Below are positions 47,890-58,860 of a DNA stretch of 64,000 bases, one piece after another; position 1 is the first letter of the stretch, and each line of letters begins with the position of its first letter. The stretch comes from Diphasiastrum complanatum (Eukaryota; Streptophyta; Lycopodiopsida; Lycopodiales; Lycopodiaceae). Below the pieces are notes generated by a model. That model did not search any database. It had not been told where the DNA came from and saw nothing but the letters and a program-made list of their open reading frames with translations. Location of the stretch: positions 7,167,982 through 7,231,981 of the forward strand of contig CM055109.1 of assembly GCA_029204225.1 (NCBI GenBank), read 5' to 3'. A program made the position numbers and the translations under genes.

Positions 47890-50800
47890 TTCTTTTATGG
47901 GAAGAAACCAGGGAATCTAAGTCTTAAAGCATCCTCCTTCTCCCAGGTGTCCTCATCATCTCACTTACCTTTCCAACGAATCAGATGTTTAGAAATCAAA
48001 CGATTTCTCAACTAATGTCGTCGAGTGTCCATGATCTTTTTTGGTTCATGAGATACAAAAGCAGTCAAATTCTCCAATAGCACTAGATCATCTGTGGGAA
48101 TTAGGTCATCTTTCCCTCTGAGTCGTTCCTTTAAACTACTAACATGAAATATAGGATGAACCTTAGTTCCAACAGGGAGTTCTAGTCTATAAGCAGCCTT
48201 ACCAATCTTGTTAAGCACTTTGAAAGGACCGCTATAACGTGGAGATAACTTCGGACATTTCCCCATCCGAAGTGTCTTAGAGTCCTTAGGGATTCTAAGA
48301 TACACCCGATCACCGATCTCAAACTCTCGAGGAGCGCGACTTCGGTTGGCATGGAATCGGGCTCTATCATGAGCCGATCTAATGCTTTCCATAGCCACCT
48401 GCAACATTTCCTGCATATCATGCAAGAAATCCACTGCAGCTTGAACCTTGAATCCTTTGAGTCCAACGGAGATAGGGGAACGAGGCTGAAAGCCGTATAA
48501 GAGCATAAAAGGACTAAAACCAGTGGTAGAATGCTTCATACTATTGTATGCGAACTCAACCATTGGGAGATACGTTTCTCAGTCTAATTGTCACCTGGAA
48601 ACATATGCACAAAGCATATCTTCCATCGACTGGTGGACCCGTTCGATCTGACCATCAGTTTTTGGGTGATCCGTGGATGATAGACTTAAAGTAGTTTCCA
48701 GTCTTTCAAAGACCGCCTGTCAAAACTTGCCAGTGAACTTGGAATCACGATCACTAACAATATCGTTCGGCAATCCATACAACATGAACAACTTTTCAAC
48801 AAAAAGTTGAGCAAGTTCAGAAGCTTTGACAATAGTTTTTGTTGGAATAAACTGTGCCATTTTGGTTAGCATGTCAACTACTATCCTAATAGCATCGTGA
48901 CCCTTCCCTGACTTAGGAAGTCCGACCACAAAATCCATGGAAATACTTTCCCATTTCTGGTTGGGAATTTCCAATGGATGCAACAGACCAGCTGCTTTGA
49001 GTCTTTCCGCTTTATTTACTTGGCATTGTTCACACTTTTGAACGTATGCATCAATGTGACCTTTCATTTTTGGCCAATAAAATTCTCTTTTAACAAGGTC
49101 AAGCGTCCTCCGTATACCAAGGTGTCCCGTGCTGGGGCTATCATGGCACTCGTGCAGGATTTGAGCCTTAATGTCCACGATATCTAGCACACAGACTTTT
49201 TCTCTACGGAAAAGCAAACCATTCCGAATGGAATAATCATCAAGTGTCTTCTCTTCACGAGATTTCTTGGAATCCTGCTTTCCAAGATTGTCTCTCCTAA
49301 AAGAGCTTCCTGTCAGGACATCTAGCCAAATATGACTGAAAAACTCATCAGTCCGACAAAGATCTCGCATAGAAAGATACAACTCAAATTGGAACTCAGC
49401 AAAGCATAACTAATTAACTTCTCCAATCCGGCTCAAAGCATCAGCGACACAATTCAATGTACCTCAACGATACTTAATGTTGAATTCAAAGTCTTGAATG
49501 AATTTCGACCAGCAGGCCTTACGACCCCTAAGGTCTGAGGAATCACAAATATACTTAAGAGATTCATGATCTGTCATTACCACGAATTTAGATCCGTACA
49601 AATAATGTCTCCAGATCTTTAACACATGGATGACAACAAAAAGCTCCTTCTCATAAGTAGAATATCTACTTTGAACTGGGTCCAACTTCTTGCTCTCGAA
49701 AGCCATAGGTCTACCATCCTGATAGAGGACCGCACCTATCGCATAGTCACTAGCATCTGTTTTCACTAAGAAAGATCCGCTAGGGTCCACTATGTGGAAG
49801 ATAGGGGCTGTAGACACGAATGTCTTCAAAGCTTCAAAGCTTTGATTAAGTTCATCGGTCCAAACAACATGAGAACTGATTTTCGAACGCCTTCCGGCCT
49901 TCTTCTTATTACGCTTTTTAGTTTTCCTTTTGGCTTTCTTCACTCCCTTAAGAAGATTCGTTAGAGGCAATGCAACTAAGGCATAGTCTTTAATGAGTTT
50001 ATGAAAAAATCCTGTGAAGCCTAGAAAAGATTTTACTTCCCTAATGGTTTTCAGGATAGGCCAATCACAAACTTTCTGGACCTTATCGTAGTCGATCTCA
50101 AGACCTCGATCGGAAACGATGTCCCAAATACTTGAGTCGAGTTTGAAAAAACTCACATTTAGACTCCTTAGCATAAACTTTTGCCTGTCTTAGATTATCT
50201 AAGACTGTACGCAAATGCGCTTCGTGCTCTTCAAGAGTCTTATTGTAGATCAGTATGTCATCTAAAAATACCATGAGAAAATTCGCCAGATATGGATGAA
50301 GAATATCATTCATCATCAGTTGGAAGGTCGTCGGAGCATTAGTTAGACCAAAGGGTAAAACAAAAAATTTGTAATGGCCATACCTAGTACAAAAACTAGT
50401 TTTGAAAACATCCCTCTTGTGTATTCTAATTTGACGGTATCCTGACCTAAGGTCCAATTTGGTGAAATACTTAGCACCATTCAATCGGTCCATTAAGTCG
50501 TCCATCCGAGGCAAGGGATAGCGGTTCTTAATTGTCATTTTATTAAGCTTTTTGTAATTGACACAAAGACGAATACCTCCGTCTTTCTTGTCGGTTAACA
50601 AAACAGGAGCTCCCCAAGGGGATTTATTAGGTCAAATATGGCCTTTACGTAACAACTCCTTAAGTTGACTCGCAACTTCATCTTCTTCTTTCGAGCACAT
50701 CTTGTAGGGAAAAAGTGATACAGGGGAGCTGTTGGGAAGGAGATCTATGTGATGGTCTACACCTCGTGAGGGAAGAAGACCCTCAGGCAACTGCTCAGGA

Positions 50801-52300
50801 AATATATCATTATATTCCTCCCTAAGTCTCTTAAAGATTTTGCCCTTAGGCGAAGATTCTAAATTATCATCAATAAAAGACAATGCTTTGGGGAAAGGCG
50901 ATACATCAACATTGATATTATGAGTATTAAAAGCATCTACCTAAGAAGTTACAAAAGGTAGATCAGGCTCATTGCCTTTAAGACAAACCCATGAGTCATT
51001 ATGCAAGAAAGAAATACAATGAGATACAAAGTCTTTCTTTAAGGACTCATTCCTAGCAAAAAACCAATCTTTTTTAGAATTACATCCACCTTATCTAGAT
51101 TCATGACATGAAAAGATAAACTATCTACATAGTCTTGAATCTTCAATGGCACGTGGGGGACAAAGTGGTCCCACACCTGCTGCTCCTGACCAGTTGCCAT
51201 CCTAACCACATACTTGTGGTCACTTGGTGCGGTTGCCAGTTGTAGCTTTTGCACCAACTTAGCATTAATAAAATTATGCGTAAAACCTTCGTCAAAAAGA
51301 ATACTCACAGTTTGGCTGCCTACGAACCCATTCATACAAATGAGGTCCAAACACCGCAGTAAAAACAACAATTCATACAAACAGATTCATCTATAAAAGA
51401 TACATCAATGCAAGAAATAGAAGAATTACCTGGTGCCTTAAAGGAACGACCACCTTTCTTCCGTCTCTTCGGGCAGTCCTTAGAAAGGTGCCCCTTCTCC
51501 AAGCAAGAGAAACATAGCCCGTCGCTTTTGGCCTTGTCAAAGTCCGCTCTCTCCAACCGAGGGCGCTTCTTTTTCTTTCCTAAAGGAGAAGCTTTGCCGA
51601 CCATGCGCTCCTTGCCCTTTTTAAAAGAAGGATCGGAAGAGGATTTGTCTTTGGCCTCGGGCTTTGGTTGTTCTTTGCAGGTTATCGTGTGTGTATCGTC
51701 GAAAATTCGAGTGTAACGCACAACATCCTCTAGGGACTGTGGTTGGTTACGACGTACCTCCAATTGATATTCCTTGGGCAAGCCCAAGATAAAATGCAGC
51801 TTAAAGAGTACCCCGTCTATGCGGTTAAAAAACTGCGATGCAGCCTCTTGGAAGTCTTGTAAGTAGACGTCCAAGGGCTTCGTCCCCATTTGCAATGTAG
51901 CAAATCGACGATAATATTCAAAATCGTCTAGGACAGGCATAAAGGCAGCCTTAAAGGCTATCTGGAAGTCATCCCAAGTGGTTGGGACTGTAGCTCGGTC
52001 TTTAATGTCCTGTCACCAAGAATACGGCTTACCACGTAAAAACATGATGGCCGTAGAAATACGCGAGCTATCTGGTAGATCGTGCATGGAGAAATGCGAC
52101 GTCCATCGACCTAACTAGGCTAAAACCACATCTTGGTGTCTGTCCCTCTCCTCACCCACGAAAATATCAAGAAAGCGCTGGCAGGCGCTGCAGCACTACT
52201 CGCGCTAGTTTCGATTCTGGGGCAAGTACCAGGGGGAGGTATTACTCCCCTCCCCCACAAGTAACAATAATCATTATAAGCAAGTATAGATTCCACCCAA
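47890..52300 (-). pseudogene. Chromovirus gag-pol, nearly full length with stops
   Basis: Gag: DFEYYRRFATLQMGTKPLDV, ILGLPKEYQLEVRRNQP and CCHC knuckle CFSCLEKGHLSKDC (within 51940-51332). Protease: ILFDEGFTHNFINAKLV, with DEG in place of DSG (about 51290). [40 protein letters not shown] and catalytic [10 protein letters not shown] (about 50270). RNase H: DASDYAIGAVLYQDGRPMAF and MTDHESLKYICD. Integrase: TGHLGIRRTLDLVKREFYWP, CEQCQVNKAERLKA, MDFVVGLPKSGKGHDA and IVSDRDSKFTGKF. Then FKVLNKIGKAAYRLELP and a chromodomain ISKHLIRWKGK..DDEDTWE (about 47980-47910). Stops or frame breaks occur near 50620, 49400, 48720, 48570, 48012 and in the chromodomain. It is less decayed than the copy at 12837. 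Confidence 0.88.
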
Positions 52301-52863
52301 CGGGTGACAGTTAGCGGGCGTCAGCCGAGAGCAGAAGCCCGACTAAGAATTTTTTTTTTTTTTTTTTTTGTGATTAAATCTGCCCACAGGACCGATTTTG
52401 GGCCAAGCGCACTAGCCAGCTTAAATAAGGAATGAATACAAGGCCTTTTCCCTCGTATGGATTCCAACGAATATAGTTGGATTCTCGAGAGATGTACAAA
52501 TAACAGACCAGTGAGCCTCCAAGCTTCTCAAAAAAAACTTAAAGGATGATTAATCTTTCATACTTGCAAAAAGATTTAAAAGAATGTTTTAACCATCTTA
52601 CCAATAAGTGTGTATTCTTAGAACTTATAATCTCAAAGTTTAAAGCTGATTGAAAAACTTTAGACCAAACTTCATTATTGCTACACTAAATTGAATAGGA
52701 ATGGAGAGCTTAAAGTGAACAGCTTGTTTAAAGGAAATAAAACAAGCCTACATTCACCAATCCACCTATTCAAAATAGATTAAACCAGCCACATTCCGAT
52801 AAGGAATATAAATGCAAAGATCAAAAGGAGAACTTGTGCACCTATCAAAGCTCTGATACCAAA

Positions 52864-53330
52864 TGTTACAACTCCCTAGGATCATCGATTGCCTTGAAGG
52901 TTCCGCGCCCCGTACCAGTGACGACGCACCGTAACTGACCAACCGTAGGGTCACAACCAACCCACCCCCATGCCCTGGAGCAATTGACATAATCATGCCT
53001 AGTCAAGCCTCCTACGATAACCGGCATCCCATACCACCAGCCATCGCACTCGGCTCTCCCTAGCACACATCTCCTGGCCTGGAGATACATCTTGGCTAAT
53101 GCACATGCTCTCCATCCACCAACTCCCGGGTAGACTCAGTGAATGGAAAGAGGGAGACCCCACCACTATATAGGCATAGCACAGAGGGTCCCATCAAGCA
53201 CGGTCTTGTCGGCGACACGTGACCACCTAGGATGGTGACGCGTGGCACCTAGACATGTCGATAACTCCATTCTTACGTCATGCCCCTTGTGAGGCCATCA
53301 CTGAAGGGCGTATCGATATGGTACATAACA
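52864..53330 (-). repeat. 5' LTR of the inner chromovirus
   Basis: It runs from TGTTACAACTCC to GGTACATAACA, giving perfect inverted ends TGTTA/TAACA next to the GTCTC duplication. It is relatively GC-rich compared with the surrounding AT-rich element. Confidence 0.85.
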
Positions 53331-54620
53331 GTCTCCCTATGTACTGAGCTTTATAGCACCCAATTTGGTGTCCTGCAGCCAAAGTTATGATCATTTAAAA
53401 TTTTGTAGTTTTGTGAGTAAAATTGGCAAAATTTGAAATTGTTCTGATTGCATGCCAATCATTTCCCTAATTTGTAGTACTGTGTTTGCATGGATTGGTT
53501 GCATGCTCTTTGATTACTAGTTGTTTATAGAACTTGATTCTTGCACTTCAAATAAAGAATCATGTTTTGAAAGTATTCTCATATTTTCTTATTGGAAAGA
53601 TTTTTGGAATGACTCTTACTTTTTCTGAGTTATGTTAGACATATACTCTAGTATCCTATAAATGATTAAGTATGATTTGGATTTTAGGAAATTATGATTG
53701 ACAAATCATATGAATCTAAATATTTATGGTTGACAAATCATAAATAGATACTTAATTATTGTCAGAGGATTATATGAAATTGTAATGATTCTTAACTATG
53801 ATAATTAATTCTTGATCTATAATTTGAAAAAGAATTTAGATCAGTGTTTTGAATCTCTCTACTCTGGTATTTTATTTGAGAACCTATGGATCTCACAGAC
53901 ATTCTCACAAGATAAGTATTCTATTTGTGGAGAATTTAATTTACTAATGGATGTTATTCTGCTATAGTTTATGGTCTGCAGATGTTTGAGTACAATTCTT
54001 CATTTGATTGGATCTCTAGTTATCTTAGGAGACAGACAAGAGATGAATGAATGTTATTTTCTTGCATTTGGTGCTAGAAACAGGAGCATTTAACTCAAAA
54101 GAGTATCTGGGATACTCATAGTTGAGTTTAATCATTCTAAATTTCAATGATTCTCCTAGAGATTCTAGCTAAATGAATTATCATATTTTAGAATCTGGAT
54201 TCTAAGGATATTTGTACTTGAAAGTTTATGAATTATCTGTCCGAGTTGGATAATTTCAGGCTGTGATTATAATTATTTTATTATCATATGTTCTGCCAAG
54301 TGACATTGTTAGTGCCTCCTAAGTTAGGTTATTTCACCTAGTGTTTCATGCAAGTGTTTTACATGAAGGTGATGTTACTAACTTGTGTTGAGTACAACCG
54401 TGTTGAGAAAATATATCTCTTAGTGTACTTTTCAAACCAGAGTTTGTATTCCAGAGCAGAGATTAATGATTGAAAATAGGTTTATCTGTGAGTACTTTTT
54501 TGATATGAGAGTCAGACTAAGGATAATGATTTTCTTGGTTAATATTGAAAGTTAAATAAACCGTAATTCTTTCATGTTTAAAGAGCTTCTAAGGATAGAA
54601 GCAGTTTAAGGAGAGATCAA

Positions 54621-55043
54621 TGTTATGTCCATGGCCGATAAGTAGAATTCAATATACTCCTAGCCTTGGATACACGGTACTCCAGTAAATCAAGCTATTG
54701 GTTATGCCACGTCATACTGGATGTGACTCGAAAGTAACTAATATCATCCTTGTGGGGCCCAGAACACACTAAATGGAGTTTAGACAAGGTATGAGACAGT
54801 GTATGCATGTGTTATCAATGGCAATTCCATGAATAGTTGGTCCATGCTTAGGACTCTATTCTAGATGAATCTATGTATAGGAAACTTAGGGCTATGCATG
54901 GCTATGTGCCCAGGTTGCTTTTGGCTCTATATATTGAGGCCAAACTCGCCCTACTCCCCATTGTGATCATTGATTCATTTCCAGGGTCTCACTCTACCTT
55001 CATGCTTCTTGTTCCTTGGCTTGGAGGTGGAGCTTCTAGAGTT
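54621..55043 (+). repeat. Right LTR of the middle element, truncated
   Basis: It matches 45875-46300 from TGTTATGTCCATGGCC to GAGCTTCTAGAGTT, then switches abruptly to Copia integrase sequence. The final 90 or so bases present in the left LTR are missing, so no target duplication can be checked. Confidence 0.75.
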
Positions 55044-55047
55044 AGGA

Positions 55048-55518
55048 GTATTGCCTTAACAATGACATTGAGCAATAATACATCACCTCCTATTCGCCTC
55101 ATTCAAATGGTCTTGTTAAGAGAAAGTGACAGAACCTTAGTCAAATCGGCAAAGTCCATATTACCACATGTAACACTTCTGAAGTCCTTCTGGGTTGAAG
55201 TTGTCTCAACAACAACCTATATTCAAAACATATGTCCTACTAAAGGTCTCTCAAACAAAATACCAATCGAAGTTGGATAGGTACCAAACCTTATTTATCG
55301 AACTTAAAAGTTTTTGGATGTATTGCTTATGCGCAGATTCCTCATGATCTAAGGAAGAAGCTCGACTTCCAGAGTATTATATGTATTTTCATCAGCTATA
55401 CTACCTCAGATCAAGCTTACAAGTTGTTCGATCCTATCAAGTCGCAGATATTCACTAGCTAGGATGTCATCTTCATCGAAGATCAGTTTATCGAACTCAA
55501 GGGAAAAGACAAAGCCCA
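55048..55518 (+). pseudogene. Copia integrase C-terminal region
   Basis: It reads RTLVKSAKSILPHVTLLKSF, WVEVVSTTTYIQNICPTKGL, then, after a frame change, KVFGCIAYAQIPHDLRKKLD, DQAYKLFDPIKSQIFTS and DVIFIEDQFIELKGKDK. This is the end of the Copia integrase and the start of the linker. It runs straight into the LTR at 55519, with no RT or RNase H between. Confidence 0.75.
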
Positions 55519-55888
55519 TGTTATGTTTAAATCTGTGGACAGACTGGTTACTACCAAAGCCGTCGGCTTGCATTAATTCATCAACTAGTAATTTTTGAGA
55601 AGTCCTAACTTGAAGGATGGCAACACATCACAGCCAACTGGATGATGCATTTGATGACCTAATTGCTTAGTATAAATAGCTGTTCATATTCCTACATCTC
55701 AAGTATTGAAGCATGGAGATCAATAATCAAGTATTGAACAGTTAGCTTTCTCTCTCTGAAGCCTGTGAGCTTGAACACTCTTGAGCATTCTAGCTCACTT
55801 CTTTAGAGTTGTTTAGAGATTGTTATTGCGCTTACTGTTTATTGGCATTGTGCTTCAGATTTATATTAAGGCGCTCAGAGATAGCTTA
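55519..55888 (+). repeat. Right LTR of the outer Copia element, truncated
   Basis: It matches 44489-44860 up to AGATAGCTTAG, then changes to the SWIM gene relic. The last 370 or so bases of the LTR are absent. Confidence 0.7.
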
Positions 55889-57104
55889 GCAAAGCATGCA
55901 AGTTGGTTGGCAGGTGAAGATAATAAAACACAAATCAGCCTGTATGACGCAGTAGTCACTGATCTTGCAAATGCACTGTTGCAAAGCACAAAACAACATC
56001 CTTACATACAAGGAAGACATATTGGAAGTGGCCCTAGCTTGGATCCAATGCCACACCAAGTCCTCTGATGACAGGCAAGGTTGTATCAGACACAGTGGGA
56101 GGCACACCAATGTACAATAATCCTAGATCTCAAGGCAATCAAATCACAGGTCGAATAAAAAGGAATCCAACAATTGCTGTTGATGTTGAAGCAAACAACT
56201 CACATAGGCCAGAATTTGTAAATATCAATCAACCTAGAAAACATGGTGGTAGACACATTAATTTCTCCAATGTGGAGCCTGTCACTATGGAAACAAAACA
56301 TGATGATCAAATACATGTTGACCATATTGATAGAGCAACATCTAGTTTTGTCACAAAGACCGATATTCATGACACCATCTGGGCAATTTGTCAAACCAAG
56401 CCAGGCAGTAGGGTCACTTGTATTGGATGGCGTGGATCTGGATTGGGCAAGTGTAAAAAACAGATCAAGAATAGCTCAAAGGGAGTTCCTGCCCTTGCTT
56501 TTTGGGAATGCAACAATGGACAGGTGGAAATAAAAAATAATTCATGTGGTTCTGTAATGACAGTGTGGACCATACGTGGACACCATGCACATCAATTGTG
56601 TGTGGAAGTCCTAAAATACCTAGGATATGGCCTGTACAAAAGGAAACTAGCTTACAACTTGAGGAGCAAGAGATGTTACAAAGAGCTAGATTTGTTCTTT
56701 CTCATGATCAAGGACTTGATGTTCCAGAAAATAAAATTCCAACTAATGAGAGAGAGGATGTTCCTGAGAGTAGCCAGGGAAGGACCCATGTACGTACATG
56801 GATATCAAATTTGGCCCTCAAAAGAATAGGTTTGGCTTTGAGTCTATCCGCCAAAATTCTATCAGTCACCATAATTGAACGGTTTGAGCACGAGATTTTT
56901 AAAAGAGAAACAAAAAATTCAATCCAAAGAGCTAAAGCCTACGATGTGAGCATATTTGAGCACCCCTCTTACACATGTGAAGATTTTCAATGGCGACAAA
57001 GGACTACAAAATATTACCTTGCATGCAAGCACATGTACTACATTCTCTTACGTGTGCTTGGGCTAGACATGAATCACAATGTGTATTCATCAAACTCAAT
57101 TTGA
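55889..57104 (+). pseudogene. SWIM zinc-finger protein gene, frameshifted
   Basis: Three frames carry one protein-like text. Up to 56066: SLAKHASWLAGEDNKTQISL and SLDPMPHQVL. From 56068 in the next frame: TGKVVSDTVGGTPMYNNPRS, ATSSFVTKTDIHDTIWAICQ, PALAFWECNNGQVEI. From about 56550 in a third frame: DHTWTPCTSIVCGSPK, LQLEEQEMLQRARFVLSHDQ, then YDVSIFEHPSYTCEDFQW and YYLACKHMYYILLRVLGLD, ending at TGA 57102. The last part is a SWIM domain (CxC...CKH plan), although YTC has replaced the first CTC of the family. At least two frameshifts, at about 56066 and 56540, make it inactive unless introns hide there. No start is seen; the left end is the LTR border. Confidence 0.55.
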
Positions 57105-57535
57105 GAAATAGGACTTATTGCACATGCTTTCTCATAAACATAGATTCGCATGTAGTTGAGTTAAGTGTTGAGTAAAAAGATATTTGTGTTGGGTTATTTT
57201 CGATAATTCCATAACATCAGGACATTATTATGTAATACAGTTATTTTTGTTAACAATATGGATTTAAGAGTCTTGGTTCTATTTTGTGATTTATTCCCAT
57301 TTATTAGACAAAGCCAAAGCCAAAATTGCACATCAATATTAATTTTTATCAAATGATACTTGGAATATATAAATAGTACTTGAAACATATTCAAAATGAA
57401 GATAAAATAATGAAACAAGCATCACAACATAAGAAAATGTCATACGTGATCACTTTTTCACTTTACAATATTCTCTAAAAAAATCTCCACCTCACAAGCT
57501 CGCTCACAATTTTGAAAAAGCTCGTTAAGCAAAGC
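57105..57535. other. AT-rich spacer
   Basis: No coding content or repeat was recognised between the SWIM relic and the minus-strand Copia gag. Confidence 0.5.
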
Positions 57536-57960
57536 TCACTCAAACTTCACACTCGAATGGAATGATCTTGGTAGCGTGGGCAATAGATACGTTAGCTGCT
57601 TCCCCTGTGAGACTGCGTGCTCCGTGTTGGCATTATGCAAAGAGAGGAATAGGTTCTTCATGTTTTTGATGAATGTTGTGAGATCTTTGCCATTCCAGCA
57701 GCGTAGGTATGTGAGTTTATCTTCCAAATGTATGATTTGGCTGCGTGACTTGGTCTCAAATCTTGACTTCAACGCGTCCCATAGTTCTCGTGCATTTGAT
57801 ATTGATGAGAGATCGAGAGTACTGCTATCTTTGATAGAAGAGGATATCACAGCTACTTCTTTATCATTTTTCTCCTTCCACTCGCAAAGCTCCTGTCCAG
57901 CATTGGCTGGCATTTCTTCGGTCCCGTCCACCTAGGGCCATAGTGCTTCTCCTCTTAGGA
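57536..57960 (-). pseudogene. Copia gag (UBN2 type), N-terminal part
   Basis: It reads LILRGEALWP, VDGTEEMPANAGQELCEWKE, then NARELWDALKSRFETKS, LEDKLTYLRCWNGKDLTTFI and QLTYLLPTLPRSFHSSVKFE. These follow the Copia gag order (LxGxxLWxYVDG, WDxLxxxYE). An in-frame stop lies just before VDGTEE (about 57932), and the C-terminal half with the zinc knuckle is missing. Confidence 0.75.
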
Positions 57961-58860
57961 TAAGCGATGTGGCCAACTAGTTTGACCCATCTGCCTGAAG
58001 AATGGTGTATATCTTCGATTGAATGCTACTTATAGACGACATTGTATTTTACAATGTTCCAGCTGAAATAAGGCTCTTTGGCCATTATCAATATGATCTT
58101 TGAACCTTATGGGCTCTGACTTGTCAGACTATGCAGTTCTGATACCACTGTTGAAATTGTGAGAGGTTTGATTCGCATTATCTGAATAGAAAGAGAGAGA
58201 GATGTGCTCTATGTCTCTTCTGATGTTGTGATCAACCAGTGAGCAATAGTCTTTTTGTGATCTCGCTATTTGGAATATATTATCCTCTGCTAGATTCCAG
58301 ATATGCCTAGATAGAGTCGAGCTTTTAACTGTAGCCACTACTTCTAATTAAGATCTATCCTCCTCCAAGGTGTAGATAGACATTGCTGACCTACTAGTGA
58401 TTTAGCTAACATGAGCCTTTATGCGGAAAAGCAATTGATAGCTAATTTTGTAAAAAACATCTGATAAGCATAACGCATTCAAAGATTCTACACAATAGAC
58501 AAGATATCAGAAAACATCTGTTCTATTATAGTGATTTCTTTGAGCGTTGTTTGGCATACCGCACAACACATTATCGCAAGAGAAACTCTGTCTCTTAAGA
58601 ACAAAAGGTGAGTGCCGCTTACTAGCGTACACTTCTATCTATCTCTCTATGTGTGTTCTTATTTTGCTGATCAGCTCAACTCGTCTTGCTTACTAGCAAA
58701 TAGCTTTTCATCCTCACATTCATCAATCAATCACTCAACCTATCTAACCTTCCTTCAATTGTTCATCCTTTATATATAGAAGCATAGGAATGAAGTGGTC
58801 TTCAATTTGATTAATGATTACAAGAACTGCTTGAGCCACTACCAAAGGTTTTCAGTTTGT
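57536..58860 (-). mobile_element. Copia gag with primer site and LTR, truncated
   Basis: The minus strand carries an LTR from 58149 rightwards, ending AATTTCAACA. It is followed by GTGGTATCAGAACTGC, a primer-site variant (about 58132-58148), then gag. A TATA box (TATATATA, near 58770) lies within the LTR with transcription toward lower coordinates. The right LTR limit is uncertain and put near 58860. Everything after gag is deleted at 57536. Confidence 0.6.

Larger units (their letters stand above)
47404..53335 (-). mobile_element. Minus-strand Ty3/Gypsy chromovirus, innermost insertion
   Basis: Direct repeats GTCTC lie at 47404-47408 and 53331-53335, a five-base target duplication. They flank LTRs 47409-47873 and 52864-53330. 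The LTR ends are TGTTA/TAACA. The primer site TTTGGTATCAGAGC (plus-strand reading GCTCTGATACCAAA, ending 52863) follows the right LTR, and a purine tract (minus-strand TTTTTATGGGGGGG) lies beside the left one. The interior carries gag, protease, RT, RNase H, integrase and chromodomain on the minus strand. By eye the LTRs differ at about 30 of 465 positions. Confidence 0.88.
45875..55043 (+). mobile_element. Middle element: LTR retrotransposon without coding capacity (LARD-like)
   Basis: LTRs at 45875-46390 and 54621-55043 (right copy truncated) share TGTTATGTCCATGGCC at their start and CTTGGCTTGG near 46275 and 55020. A primer site, TTGGTATCAGAGC, follows the left LTR (46391), and a purine tract, TTAAGGAGAGATCAA, precedes the right one. 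Apart from the chromovirus inserted in it, its interior (46405-47403 and 53336-54620) shows no retroviral gene, so it depends on other elements. Confidence 0.7.
44489..55888 (+). mobile_element. Outer Copia element of a three-level nest, rearranged
   Basis: The left LTR is 44489-45232 and the right LTR 55519-55888, the latter truncated at about half length. Coding remnants sit just inside each LTR: a post-integrase segment to the start of RT (45270-45874) and the integrase C-terminus (55048-55518). The integrase end lies to the right of the segment that should follow it, and gag and RT are absent. The original order has therefore been rearranged, or two related copies recombined. The gap between them is filled by a second LTR element. 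Confidence 0.65.
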
